Below are positions 12,803-24,199 of a DNA stretch of 64,000 bases, in pieces. Below the pieces are notes generated by a model, which did no database searches, was not told the origin of the DNA, and worked only from the letters and a program-made list of their open reading frames with translations. Position 1 is the stretch's first letter. Each line of letters begins with the position of its first letter. A program made the translations under genes and the position numbers. The DNA is from Acanthacorydalis orientalis (lineage: Eukaryota; Arthropoda; Insecta; Megaloptera; Corydalidae): the NCBI GenBank assembly GCA_034766995.1, contig CM068313.1, forward strand, positions 377,501-441,500, read 5' to 3'.

Positions 12803-13045
12803 ATTGTTGATGAATTGCAGGCGTATATATTAACTGAACACATCCATTACTATGAAACAATTTATTAAATATATAGCATCTACATTAACTGGGAACAACC
12901 GAGTGAGTGAGCGAGTCACTAATACGAAAGATCAGCACGATAATTATATTATCATTGTTGTCATGACAAAAATAATCATTGGCTAGCAACCTGAACGACT
13001 GTTAAGATACAAAAAATTAAGTGTTTTACTGCAACAATAATGTTC
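12802..13045. repeat. Dispersed repeat, copy 2 of 2
   Basis: Second copy of the element at 9531-9811, in the same orientation and abutting a TA microsatellite at its left end. It shares the start AATTGTTGATGAATTGCAGG and the later GTTTTACTGCAACAATAAT piece. Confidence 0.7.
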
Positions 13046-13049
13046 TCTC

Positions 13050-14200
13050 AATAATCGAAAAATAGATAATTTGTTTTCGACGACGATAAACATTTCTACA
13101 ACAATCGCTGTTCAAAATTTAACTGGAGTGTTTCCGTCAGCGAATTAGATAAAGAGACCCGACTGTTTCGATCACACGTCACAGATATCGTCGATTTTAT
13201 TAAAACTACTATCGTCCGGCCACGTCGAGCCAGTTACATGTATTTGTATGTGTAACGGGAAGGGGGACGGTGTTCTTCAATCGTTTTTTCTAAGGTCAAT
13301 TGGATTTTTTTTTGAAAATTTTCCTAGCGATAAAAGTCAAGATGTGATTCACGAACGGCGAGATTGCTAATGACACATGACGAATCCTAGATGAAACGGA
13401 ACGAATCGCTAGGCTCGACTACCGCATCAGGAATACGGAGGGGAATGGCCGATATCGGACAAACACCTAAAACTGTCATAAAAAAAAGAAAGACACATCG
13501 AGTCTGCAGAGCGTTGCGACGGCCGCGAGGCGAGCAGCGTAGGCGGCGGCGCGGTGTACAGTTGATGTTTTCAATTGTTTTTCACTATTTTCTTGTAATG
13601 CGCACGTTCTGTCGATACCAGTCGCCGGTGTGAGGATTGACTTTTTTTGACGGTTCTCGGTCTTTGTCTGATATCGGTTAATCTTCTCTGTAATCCTGTC
13701 GTGTGTTGTCGAGCCTCAGGATCCGGTATCCGTTTTATCCAGACTCTGACGTCCGTTATTTAGCGATCTTGCTGTCGATGTGTGATACCTTGACTTACTT
13801 TTATCGCTAGGAAAATTTTCAAAAAAACTAGTTGGCCTTGCAATTGATATTCATTCCAAGTGATCTTCATTTATTTCAATAGACGGATTTCCGATAAAGA
13901 TGCAATTTTTCGATATGAAACAGAACACGGAATTTGCGCCGAAATTGCAAGTTCCCGTATCGGAATCGTCGATACCTGTGACGTGTGATCGGAACAGTCG
14001 GGTCTCTTTATCTAATTTGTTGACGGAAACACTGCCGACGACGGTTAAATTGTGAACAGTGATTGTTGTAGAAATGTTTATTGTCGTCGAAAACAAATAA
14101 TGTATATTTCGATTATTATATTTATATACATATATACATATATCTTGACTTTTATCGCTAGGAAGATTTTCAAAAAGCCCGCTAGACCTTTCTAAGGATT
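13050..14200. repeat. Nested inverted-repeat element
   Basis: The outer arm at 13050-13200 matches the reverse complement of 13966-14118; compare TTTGTTTTCGACGACGATAA on the left with its mirror in the right arm. An inner arm at 13289-13350, holding TTTTCCTAGCGATAAAAGTC, is mirrored at 13782-13845. A third inner-arm copy lies at 14144-14200. The minus strand of the right half has an 81-codon open frame (13851-14096) that I do not recognise. It looks like a foldback or long-terminal-inverted-repeat DNA element. Confidence 0.75.
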
Positions 14201-15289
14201 GCCTTTGATGTTCGACTGGTTAAAAACCGTCGTGTTCCGTCACGAACAGCGATTCTCATGAAAGATATCGGGCGGTAAACCGTGAGCGCTGCGTGTTTTC
14301 TCTCCTGAAAACCGCACCGGGCCGGAAGACCCGAGACGTGCCCGACCTGTGTCTTCGAGTCAGAGTACGTAGAATTCGTTTCGAAAGACGACGCGCCCGT
14401 CCCGCGCGCAGCCTCCTACGGCGGCCCGTCCGAAATTCGACCTCGGGCCGGTTCCCGCGCGCGCTGAATCAGTCGTCGCGTCGTCGACTGACAAACGAGA
14501 ATCTGTTCTCGCGCGGTTCGTCTGCAACGCACACTCGTTTGTCGACGCGTCAGTCAGCCAATCAGTCAGTCACTTCGACGGACTGACAAATGAGCGGCGG
14601 CCGTGCCAGCCGGACGGAATCTGTCCGATTGTTTGTCACGTGTCGCCGAATGCAATAATGACGCCGAGTCCTCCGCGTGGCCCGATGGCGGCACGACGTA
14701 AATTGATCGTGTGCAGCGTTGTGTGTGTGTGTGTGTGTCGTCGTGACCCCCGTTCTATTTTTAACTATTGTGTAATTTCATTAATAAACAGTGGGTCATG
14801 TTTATAGCGGTTTAAATTTAAACTGGAAATGTGTCTGTAGCCGCCGCCGCCATCCGGAAATTGGCACTTGTCGTACACATTGAAATAAATGGCCATTCGC
14901 GTACACACACATGCACGTTAATACGGGACCTTTCAGAGAGAACGCGAGGTCAGGGGCAACTGATATTTTTGAGGCGTCTCGAAATTGGGAACTGTCGTGA
15001 AGAAAATATAAAATGTCTGCGCTCTTCGACGCTCGACAAGAATCGACTTCCAGGTTCTCCTCAGCTGTTCTGTATCCTCAGGAAGACCCTTAACATTGTC
15101 TTTTTCTGCATCCAATGTTTCGGCATACAATTTGTTTATTTGTCATATGTTATGAAACCGGTATATGCACTGCATACAAAGGGTGTGTTTTTCTCAAACA
15201 GATGGAATTAAAAATTGAGGCCCCTAAAATTGTGAGGCCCGGAGCAGCTGCCCCTCTCGTCCTCCCCTGTCTAATAGGATATGCTCATG

Positions 15290-15347
<58 letters not shown>

Positions 15348-15797
15348 CATATATATATACATATATATATATACATATATATATATATGTATGTATGTAT
15401 GTAAACATTGTGTCTCGTCGAGGATTCGACCGACTCACTGATTTGTTTCCTCGCAGGCGGTGCCGTCGGAACCGGGACGTCGACCCGACCCGAGCGCACA
15501 TCGATGAGATGACATTACGTCACAAGAGCGCTGAATCGACAAGACGAACGTGCAGAAAGTGGAGCGGCAGATAAGTGGCGCAGCGGCGATCGAAACCGAT
15601 GCGAAACGCGGACGCGCTCTGCAGAGAAATCGTCAACGGATTGAAGTTCGTCGGATTCGTCGGCACAGGCCCCCGAGTACAGTGACATCGACGCCGCCGA
15701 CGCGGAACGCTCGCCAGTTGGATTTATGAGTATATTTTCGAGGCGCGCGCGTTCGAACCCCCTCTTTACGTAGGACACAAGGATACGCACGGACGCG
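14201..15797. other. Upstream region of the MFSD6-like gene
   Basis: It has a CpG-rich stretch at 14280-14600, a (TG)n run near 14717-14738 and a TA-rich microsatellite at 15290-15390. A good acceptor-like site (TTTCCTCGCAG, ending near 15457) could open a 5' untranslated exon running into the start codon at 15798. No other gene is seen. Confidence 0.4.
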
Positions 15798-18700
15798 ATG
15801 AAGACGCTGGGCTGGAACCCGAACTTGCTGTCGTTGCAGTGCGTCCTGTTCTTTTTCTTCGGAGGTGAGTGCCTCGCCCTCGCCCGTCTATCCGTCCGTC
15901 CGTCTATACATGGATCTATCCGTTTACCTGTCCGTCTTTCGATTCTAATTGCGGCGTGTCCGTCGGCCAGGTCTAGGATGCCTGCTGCCCTTCCTACCGC
16001 TCCACATGTTCGACCTCGGCCTGAATATCGAGGAGGCGCACATCATATCGATCGTGACGCCGTGCGTCGCGGTCCTCGGCCCGCTGGTCGTCGGCCCGCT
16101 GGCCGACAAGCTCGCGGGGAACACCGGCAGCGGCGGCAACCAGCCGGAGAAGACCGGCCGCTACCTCCGCGTGATGATCGCGCTGTGCCTGCTGCTCTCC
16201 GCCGTCTTCTACATACTGCTGATGGCCGTGCCGTCCGTCGCCCGCTTCGAGGTCAGTGCCTTGGCGTTTCCGGTTCGCGCTCGTCCGGCACGCGCGTCAT
16301 CCGGTTCTGTTTTCTTGTGCGCAGGCGCGGAGGCCTTCGGTGACGTTCACGTGCGACATGAACGGCGGCGTGGTGCTGCAGGAACGGTGCACCCAGGAGA
16401 GGAAATGTTATCATTGGGACGAGGAGAAGGTGAGTGTCGGGACGGACTTCGGTGTGTCGGGATGTGTCGACGGAGGACGTCCGGCGATATGTGAAGCAGA
16501 GAGAGAGAGGAGAATCGATTTTAAGTGGGTTAGATTTTAGCGTTGTTCTTCTCCTCTTCTGCGCCACCCCTGCCCTCTTTATCGTCAGGAACTCGTACGT
16601 AACGATCTGATCGTCGATCAGGAGGGGCTCATAAAAGATTCTAAGTTAATCCGAAAGGTGGATTGAGAGAGCGCCGTCGAGCGTGTTCGCCCCGTTAAAG
16701 ATCGAGTCGTCCAGAATAAATCTAACTGCACTTCGAACTCTAACTAATTAGACCGGATTTCATTAATAGAATTTACCGTGACATTCGGAAAAAGTAGGAC
16801 TTTTCAGGTCGAGAGGCCGATCGGCAGTGTTCCGAAGAGACGAACAAACGACACAGTAGAAAAGACAGAGGGTTCCGAAGAGAGGCACAGATTCAGTCGT
16901 CACAATTGATTTTCAGGAATGCCGGCCTCCGTTCCGGCCGAGCCGTCCGGCAGGCGCGCACCGCCGTCGCTGTGTTTCGGTAATTCCGTACGCCGGGCTT
17001 CGAGCTCGGTATCGGCTCGCACGGGACAGCGGACGAGGCGTTGCGATCGTACCGAGAACCGTGTCCTCCCGCTCGTCAGAGATCGACACGTTCGTCGTCG
17101 CTCGAACCGCGACGAGAATTCCGGATCGAGAGCGTTCGACGAATAGTCGTTCGAGCGCGACCGGACGTGATACGCGATCCGGTAGTAGGCCGGGAAAATC
17201 GCTCGTCCGCTGTCTCGTGTGCGATTCTGTGCGCACGTAGAGCCTCTTATATTAGCCAGTGACTTGATTTTTGACTTTGCTGCATAGTAGTAGTCTGTAT
17301 CCGATCTGTGTCCTGTACGTTTTAGTGGACCGAATCGCTTTGGAAACGGTTCGCACGTAGCTAGGGCTCCCGCAGTTAGTTCTCGACGAGATCCGAGCCT
17401 CGCGCGCGCTGCCGTTCGCTCGATAATAAATAGTAAAACGATTCGGCGTGCACGACGGCGACGGTGACGTCGTGATTGCAATTCTTTCCATACCCGTGCA
17501 CCTGTCTGTATTCGAGTTCTGTCTGCTTCTTGTCGTCGAGGTCGCCGTTTGCGTTTTTTCCTCGACCGGCCGTTCCGTCCGTCGGCACCTTCGGGTGGAC
17601 GCGCCGTGTCCGCCCGAGGATGGCGATGGACGAAACGTTCGAATCGCACCTAGGTCGCACCTCGGCGACGTGCCGTAGTATAGATCTCCGGGTCGTTTCC
17701 GTGCACTCTGACTGTTTCCGTTTCGTCGGCGCACGCAGGTCGGTTCGCTGCTGTTGAGTAACTGTCGGTACGCGTGCCACAAACCGCCGACCAGCGGCTA
17801 CCTGCACGGCGACCTGAACCTGACGGACACCGGGAGGGACGCGCACCCGAATCTGACGGACGGCGCGAAGGACCCCGACGCGAACGATCCGACCTATCCT
17901 GACTACAGCGACGAGGTCAGCGGCAGAGAGCCGGGCGACGGCGAGGATCCGACCGAGGTCGAGATCTCGCGCGACGTAAGTGCGACCCGAGACGTTTCTC
18001 CCGGTCGGAGCGGAACGGTAAACGACGCCGACTTGTGCGTTCGCGTTGCAGGGCACGGACGAGCGCCGACGGCGACGCCGTCAGACGTCGCCGCACCAGT
18101 TGGATCCGCCGCCGCACCTCTGCTACAAGGAGCTGAACGGCGTCGAACTCTGTCAGGTCTACACAGAACTGTCGGAGACGCTGAACGTGAACATTAGCCT
18201 GGAGCAGGCGACGAACTCGGACGCCGATCACGAAGAGTGGTGCCGTTATCCAGTCGGTAAGAGTGTGAGAGAGAGAGAAAAGAGAAAAAGAGAGGGAGTA
18301 AAAGAGAGCGAAGGAAAAAGGGGGAAAAGTGGGCTGGGAGGGAGGGGAGAGAAAGTGAAGTGGAGCGGCGGGAGGGAGAGAAAATGAAAATGAGTGGGGC
18401 GAGAGGAGAGACAAGAGAGTGATATCGGGGAGAAAACGAGAAAATGAGAGGTAGCGAGAGTGAGAAAAAGAGAAAGAGTGAGTGAAAGAGAGTGGGAGAG
18501 AGAGAGAGCGGACCGCGTCTGACCCGTGCTGTCTCGTGTCCTCAGCCGGGACGTTCCAGTGCCGGATCCATCCGGCGATCGCGCGCGCGCTGATCGATCC
18601 GAGCAGCAACAGCTGTCGGCCGGTCATCGAGTGCGACGTCGACGATCCGTACGACGCGCCGAACAGCGTGCTCGCCGACAGCCAGTGCGTGCAGACGATC

Positions 18701-21700
18701 GGCGATCCGCACGTCACGTTCTGGACGTACCTCGTGATCCGTTCGATCGCGGACATCTTCCCGACGGCGGCGCTCGCGCTGCTCGACGCGGCCGTCGTGA
18801 TCGCGACGCGCGAGACGTCGACCGGCCGCGGCGACGTCGGCAGACAGTTCGCGGTCGGCGCCGTCGGGCTCGCGGTCTTCCCGCCGTTCGTCGGCCTGAT
18901 ACGCGACGCCGTCCGTCCGCCGTACGTCGGCGTGGTACGCGAGGCCGTCCGTCCGCCGCCGTTCGCCGCCTACAGCACGGCGATCATCGTGTACGCCATC
19001 TTCATGTTCGTCGCCGCCGCCATCATGCTGTTCGCCAGGTAAAACCGTCGAGAACGCCTCGAGCGGCCGACGCGTTCGTCCGGACGGAGGACAGACCGAA
19101 CCCGACCGGAGCGAATCCCTCTCGTTTCGAAACGCAAAACCGACCGACACGACGGAACATAGACGGTCGTTCGTGAAACGGTACGACGTACGAATTATCC
19201 TAGGCGTTATCTTCGATCGACGTAAAAGAACAACGCTATCGTTCGTTACTGAAAAAAAAATACCGTGATTTTACACCGCACACTACAGAAGTGAAACACA
19301 AAATCCGGGCAGGAAACAGGCCAGGTTTGTGAGGTGTAGTTTCCTCGATGATTGTACGCAGTCCGTTGACCGTTTCGATTTATTATTAGATTCGCATTCC
19401 TGAAAAGAGACGATCGGCTTACGTGTAACCAAAGTATAAAATGAACGTTTTCGATTGTGATTTATTTAAATTTCGAACAGACACAGCGCCAGTCGTACTT
19501 CCAGATCTAGTGGTGGATACGTGGTTATTAATTAATCATAGTGACATTAAGTTTACGATATAAAAAATCGATCGAAAGTCGTACCTCCTCTGAAGTAAAG
19601 TTTATATTAAAATCGCAATTCAAATTATAGGCAAAAGAGAGAGCTCTTTATCGACAAACAAATTATCGAAAACATCATTACTGTGCAAGCTTCAAGATTG
19701 GTAAATGAACTGCATTATCTTAGACATAGTTTGATTAGATAGATATATGTTTATATATATATACATATATCCTAATCAAAATATGTCCAAGATAATGCAG
19801 TTCATTTACCAACCTTGAACCTTGTACAGTAATGATGTCTCCGAGAGCAAATTTGTTGATGAAGAGCTCTCTCCACTGCCCCATCATTTTGAGTGGCGAT
19901 TTTAATGTGAATTCAGCCGCCTGTAACGATCGCTGCGGCGATGCCTTCCCAGCATCCCACTCTGGCTGAACGGCACCGACGAGTGGCGGTGCAGCGTTTC
20001 GTTACATGTTCAGCCGCACGAATCCGATTCGCTCCGCTACCGTGCGTAAAAAACAAACGACCACTGTTCAGTATCGAAACGAAAGACGATCGGTCTGTCC
20101 TTCGTCGAGAGCGCGCTGTCTGCGTCCGCCGTTCGAGTCGACCGGCGCTGGTTCGGAGCGATGAACCCGATCGACGGTGTTCTTTTTCCCGACAGGAGAA
20201 TGCCGTTAAGCCCGCCGGAGTGGTGGTGGCACACGAGGTGCGGGATGCTCGCGCTGCCCATGTCCGCCGTCAGGCACTACGGGTCCGAGATAGCGGCGCT
20301 GTTCGGCGTCCTCGTCCTGCTCGGCATGTTCTGGAGCGCGATCGACACGTACCTCCCGTGGTGAGTGGCGCGGAACCTCCGGTCCTCCTCCGACGGTCCT
20401 ACGGACCGCGGCGCGTTCGATTTCGTTCGTCCGTTCGCGATCGACGCGCCCGCGGTAAAAAAAACGACGCGCGCGCGATAGCCGTTCGTACTCGCGCGGC
20501 AGCGCTTCGATGCGTTTGCTGTACGCGTCCACGAGCGACTAGATCGTCGTGCGTGTTTCAGATCGTGTCTAGATGATGTGTGCGAGCGTGTAGGTATGTT
20601 CGCAGCCTGCTTGTTTAGAGCAGCGGTGTCAAACGCGCGGCCCGAAGCCGATTTAATTAAAGTAGTAAAATGTATTCTATATATATATATATATATATAT
20701 AATGTATATATAGAATACATTTTTGAAACACTGCAAATTCGGACATTTTATCGAAACGCGCGTATGTTTGCAGCAAGAATCTTGGTAATGTTCGGCAGTG
20801 CGTGCCTGACCGAACAGTAAATTTTCCCATTTAAAGGCCGATAAGACTTCACACAGGTCAGGACTGACAAATGAACATTCAAACATCTATGGTGAAAATA
20901 TCGTTATCACAAAAAGTTACGTCCGACTTCGGTGATATATTCTCTGCCGAAAGATGTCAAATTCTGACAAAAAATATGTTTTTTTTTTTAATTTCTCCGG
21001 TTTAAAATTCGGTCTTGACGTCTGGTAAACGATACCTGAAATCAATGTACTTTTTTCGATTTTTATAAATTCATTGAAGGAGGAATAAATGTAAAATTTT
21101 AACGAGTCACTTTCGAACGCAAGTGAAAAACGTTTTTTCGCTCGGTGAATTTTTCTCTGTCTGCGGCGCGCAGACTTTCTCGGACTGAATTCGGCGGTCC
21201 GCGTCCATCGATGAGTCAGAGTATTATCGGTGAGTGGGGGCCGCGGGGATCGCTTCGCCGCGATCCTCGAGACGGTCCGGATCGACTGTATCGAATTATA
21301 AAGTCTGCGCGAACGATAATCGAGTGAATCGGACACCGTGAACAGAGCACCGACGCGTCTCGAACGTGAAAAACGGAACGGACATCAGGAAATGTCGACC
21401 GTGCGGCCGAGATTCGAGCGACACGAACGGTCCGAGCTGTTGGGAAGTCGGCGAACACGAATCTAACGTTCTCCTCCCGCAGGCACATCCAGGAGTTGTC
21501 CGGCAAATCCGGCCTGATCGGCCTGACGTTAACGTTCGGCGCGATACCGGCGATCCCGTTCCTCTGGTACGCCGAGCGGATCGTCGATTACTGCGGCCAC
21601 ACGAACCTCCTGATCACGGCGTTCACTATCTACATCGTACGATACGCCGGTGAGTGTGCGAGCGAGCGAGCGAGCGCGCGCGCGCGCTCGGCCGTGTCGC

Positions 21701-23815
21701 GACGCCGTACCTAACGTCCGCCGTCGTCGTCGTCGTTCGCAGGTCTCGCGTACATCACGCTTCCGGGCTCGTCGCTGCTGTTCGAATCGCTCGAAGTGTT
21801 CACGCTGATCCTGATGTGGGTGACGGCGATCCTGTACTTGCGCCACCTGGTCCCGCGCAGGTTCACCGTCTCCGGACAGGCCGCCGCCGTGCTCGCGCAC
21901 TTCTGCACAGGTCGGTGACCGACGTTCGCGATCCGGTCTCGGACGGCCGGCGTCCGCGTCCCGGACGCGCCCGACCGCCGAACGATAACCCGTCGTCGTT
22001 TCGCAGGCCGCTTCCTCGGCGCCCTCGTCGGGAGCATCACGATCGGCTCGCTGCTCGATTCGCATCGGTACGTGTACCGGGTGATGTCGATTTGCGCGGC
22101 CGTCGTCGCGACGCTGTACTTCTGCGTGTACCATTTCGTAATGAAGCCGCGCTACGCGGCGCCGATCACCGGACCGCCGCGACAGCCGCCGACCGTCATG
22201 CAAGGTAAGGACGCCCGGCGGGCGGGCGCGGGCCGCGCGCCCGGACGGCCCCGGCGCCGTCGGACGAGCGCGCCGGCGCGCTCGACGTTCGCCCTTCCTC
22301 TGCGTTTCTCTTTTAGACGTGGCGAACATCGGCGACGGTGAGTCCAAGCCGACAGTACGTATCGAGATCCGTGTTCGAACGTTTACGCTTACGGGGCCGC
22401 TGCTCTTTTTTTTCCCTAAAAACATGTACCGCCGCACAGGCCCGTAGTCAGCGGTTGCCGGGGGAGGTAACGCCCCGACTCCCCCCTCCCTCTCGAACGA
22501 AATCTCCGATTTTGCGAGATTCGAAAATCACGGACGGTCTGGCTACGGACCTGCGGACGGTCGACGCTCGTCTCGACCGGTGGCTCGGGCGGCGGCGGCG
22601 CGCGCGACCTCGCTCGAAACCGAGCGTCGTCGGTCGAGACAGCTTCGGGTCGAACGCACGCCTCTAGGACGCACGCGCACGACCGTAGAAACGGATAAGA
22701 ACAGCGGACGTTAGGTCTGTAGCGTGCGACGCGTCCCGTTCGTCAAACGCTGGCGCACGGTCAGGACGGATCGCATCGTTTCGCGAAAATACGCACGGGT
22801 CGCTTCCGCACGTTTCACACGCGCCGTCGCGCACCGCCGCCCGAACTCGCACGCTACTAAAAGGAGACGAAAATCGTAACGCGTGGCGGCGTCGAGCGCA
22901 CTCGTCGACACGCTGTCACGCTCGTGTACCGAAGCGCCACCGCAACTACGATCGGCGAACAACTCGGCGCACTAGTCGCGACGGTTGTTTTTCCGATTGT
23001 TCGTTTTATTCGGCACCACGAGACTCGATATTCTGGGCGCAGGCGATCGTTCGGAAAGGACCGAACGGATCGTGCCGTATCGTAAAATGTGTTGCGATTT
23101 TGTTATCGTGGAATTCGCGCTGTTCCGTGCATTTTTTTCTATACTTAGATTCCGACTTTCCGAGCGCTGTCGAAATATACAAGCCCGATCATGTATCAAG
23201 GTCGGAACAATTGTCATTTGTAACGATTTTGCGTGCAGCGCCCTCCGAAGGTCCGTTCGATGTCCGCACTGAACTCGCTCTGAACCGACTCTCGAATCTT
23301 ACGACTTCGCTCTGAACTCGTTTCTATCGAACAACATACTGTGAGGCTAGAGTAAAATCATGCGAACGCTGGCGAGTTCGGGCGATTTGTTCATTCGATA
23401 GCGACCGTCACAGACGAAGATGCTCGCGCCGCTCTAACGAGAAGCGAGAGCGAGCTCAGTGTAACGGATCCCCCGTTCTGAACTCACTCTGAACCGTTCG
23501 ACGGAAAGCCCGAGCGAGTTCAGTGCACGCATCGGACGGGCCTAGCGGGGGCGGCCTCGCAGGCTTCCGTCGGCCCGGCACGATTCCCGTGCGTGCCGCG
23601 GCGGAGCGTCGGCAGTGGGACTCGCACGGAGCCGGTAGCGGCACGGGGAGGGCATGCGCGTCGTAGCGTTTAGAACTGTTTCGTGAGCGAGATCGTCGAC
23701 TGATCCTCCGTGTCGGTTCGCAGGCATGAACGGAAACGGTACGAACGGCAGCACGTACACGCCGCTGAGGGTCTACCACAACGGCCGCGCCAGGAAGGGG
23801 CAATTCCGGTACTGA
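15798..23815 (+). CDS. MFSD6: MFSD6-like major facilitator transporter (12 exons)
   Basis: Exons: 15798-15864, 15971-16251, 16325-16429, 17739-17975, 18052-18256, 18546-19038, 20196-20360, 21483-21649, 21743-21910, 22007-22204, 22317-22337 and 23724-23815. All junctions are GT-AG, phases match throughout, and the sum is 2199 bp (732 aa plus TGA). The N-terminus has FFFFGGLGCLLPFLPLHMF (TM1), a TM2 region ending GPLVVGPLADKLA, and TM3 near residues 86-108. A long polar, Cys-containing and acidic loop covers about residues 117-350, as is usual for MFSD6. Further membrane segments follow from about residue 357 (FWTYLVIRSIADIFP) to the last exons (LAYITLPGSSLLFE, RFLGALVGSITIGSLLD). The product should be a multi-pass membrane protein. 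The substrate cannot be read from sequence. The start is the first in-frame ATG, 11 codons before TM1. Family assignment is from recalled MFSD6 sequence pattern. Confidence 0.88.
19598..19915. repeat. Foldback element in MFSD6-like intron 6
   Basis: The arms, about 150 bp each (19598-19750 and 19761-19915), are reverse complements with modest divergence. Both contain GGTAAATGAACTGCATTATC or its complement, around a short TA-rich loop. The whole lies inside the intron at 19039-20195. It would form a long hairpin in the pre-mRNA. It resembles a foldback MITE; the family is unknown. Confidence 0.85.
20676..20712. repeat. (TA)n in intron 7
   Basis: A short TA run flanked by a near-mirror TATATAGAATACAT and ATGTATTCTATATA, making a small hairpin-prone site in the intron between exons 7 and 8. 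Confidence 0.7.
22338..23723. other. MFSD6-like intron 11
   Basis: A GC-rich intron of about 1.4 kb. A short diverged inverted pair is visible: GCACTGAACTCGCTC near 23265-23280, and GAGCGAGTTCAGTGC near 23511-23526. No further exon is supported. Confidence 0.5.
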
Positions 23816-24058
23816 GCCGGCTGAGAAGATTCGGAGGACCGGCGCGTTCACACACACCCTCGTACACGTCGACACACACAGAGAGGAACGGAGGGAGACA
23901 AACACACACACACACACACACGGGCGATCGTGTATGTACATAGGGCGAGGAAGGACATCGAAACGGAGAAGTGGAGACCACACAGCTGTCGCATACCTAG
24001 TTTTACCTTTGTATATGATTTATAAATTTATCCATTATATAAGTATAAATAAGTAAGT

Positions 24059-24060
<2 letters not shown>

Positions 24061-24110
<50 letters not shown>
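24061..24110. repeat. (TA)n microsatellite in the 3' UTR region
   Basis: A TA run of about 50 bp between the MFSD6-like stop codon and its likely polyadenylation signal. Confidence 0.95.
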
Positions 24111-24114
<4 letters not shown>

Positions 24115-24164
24115 TTGTATGTATTCTCGATAGATGACCGTATTTTAAAATGGAACAACTGTAA

Positions 24165-24170
24165 AATAAA
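24165..24170 (+). terminator. MFSD6: Polyadenylation signal, MFSD6-like gene
   Basis: A canonical AATAAA about 350 bp after the stop codon, the first convincing one on this strand. Confidence 0.6.
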
Positions 24171-24199
24171 ACTTTCTAATTAACAAACGCACCCGTCGT

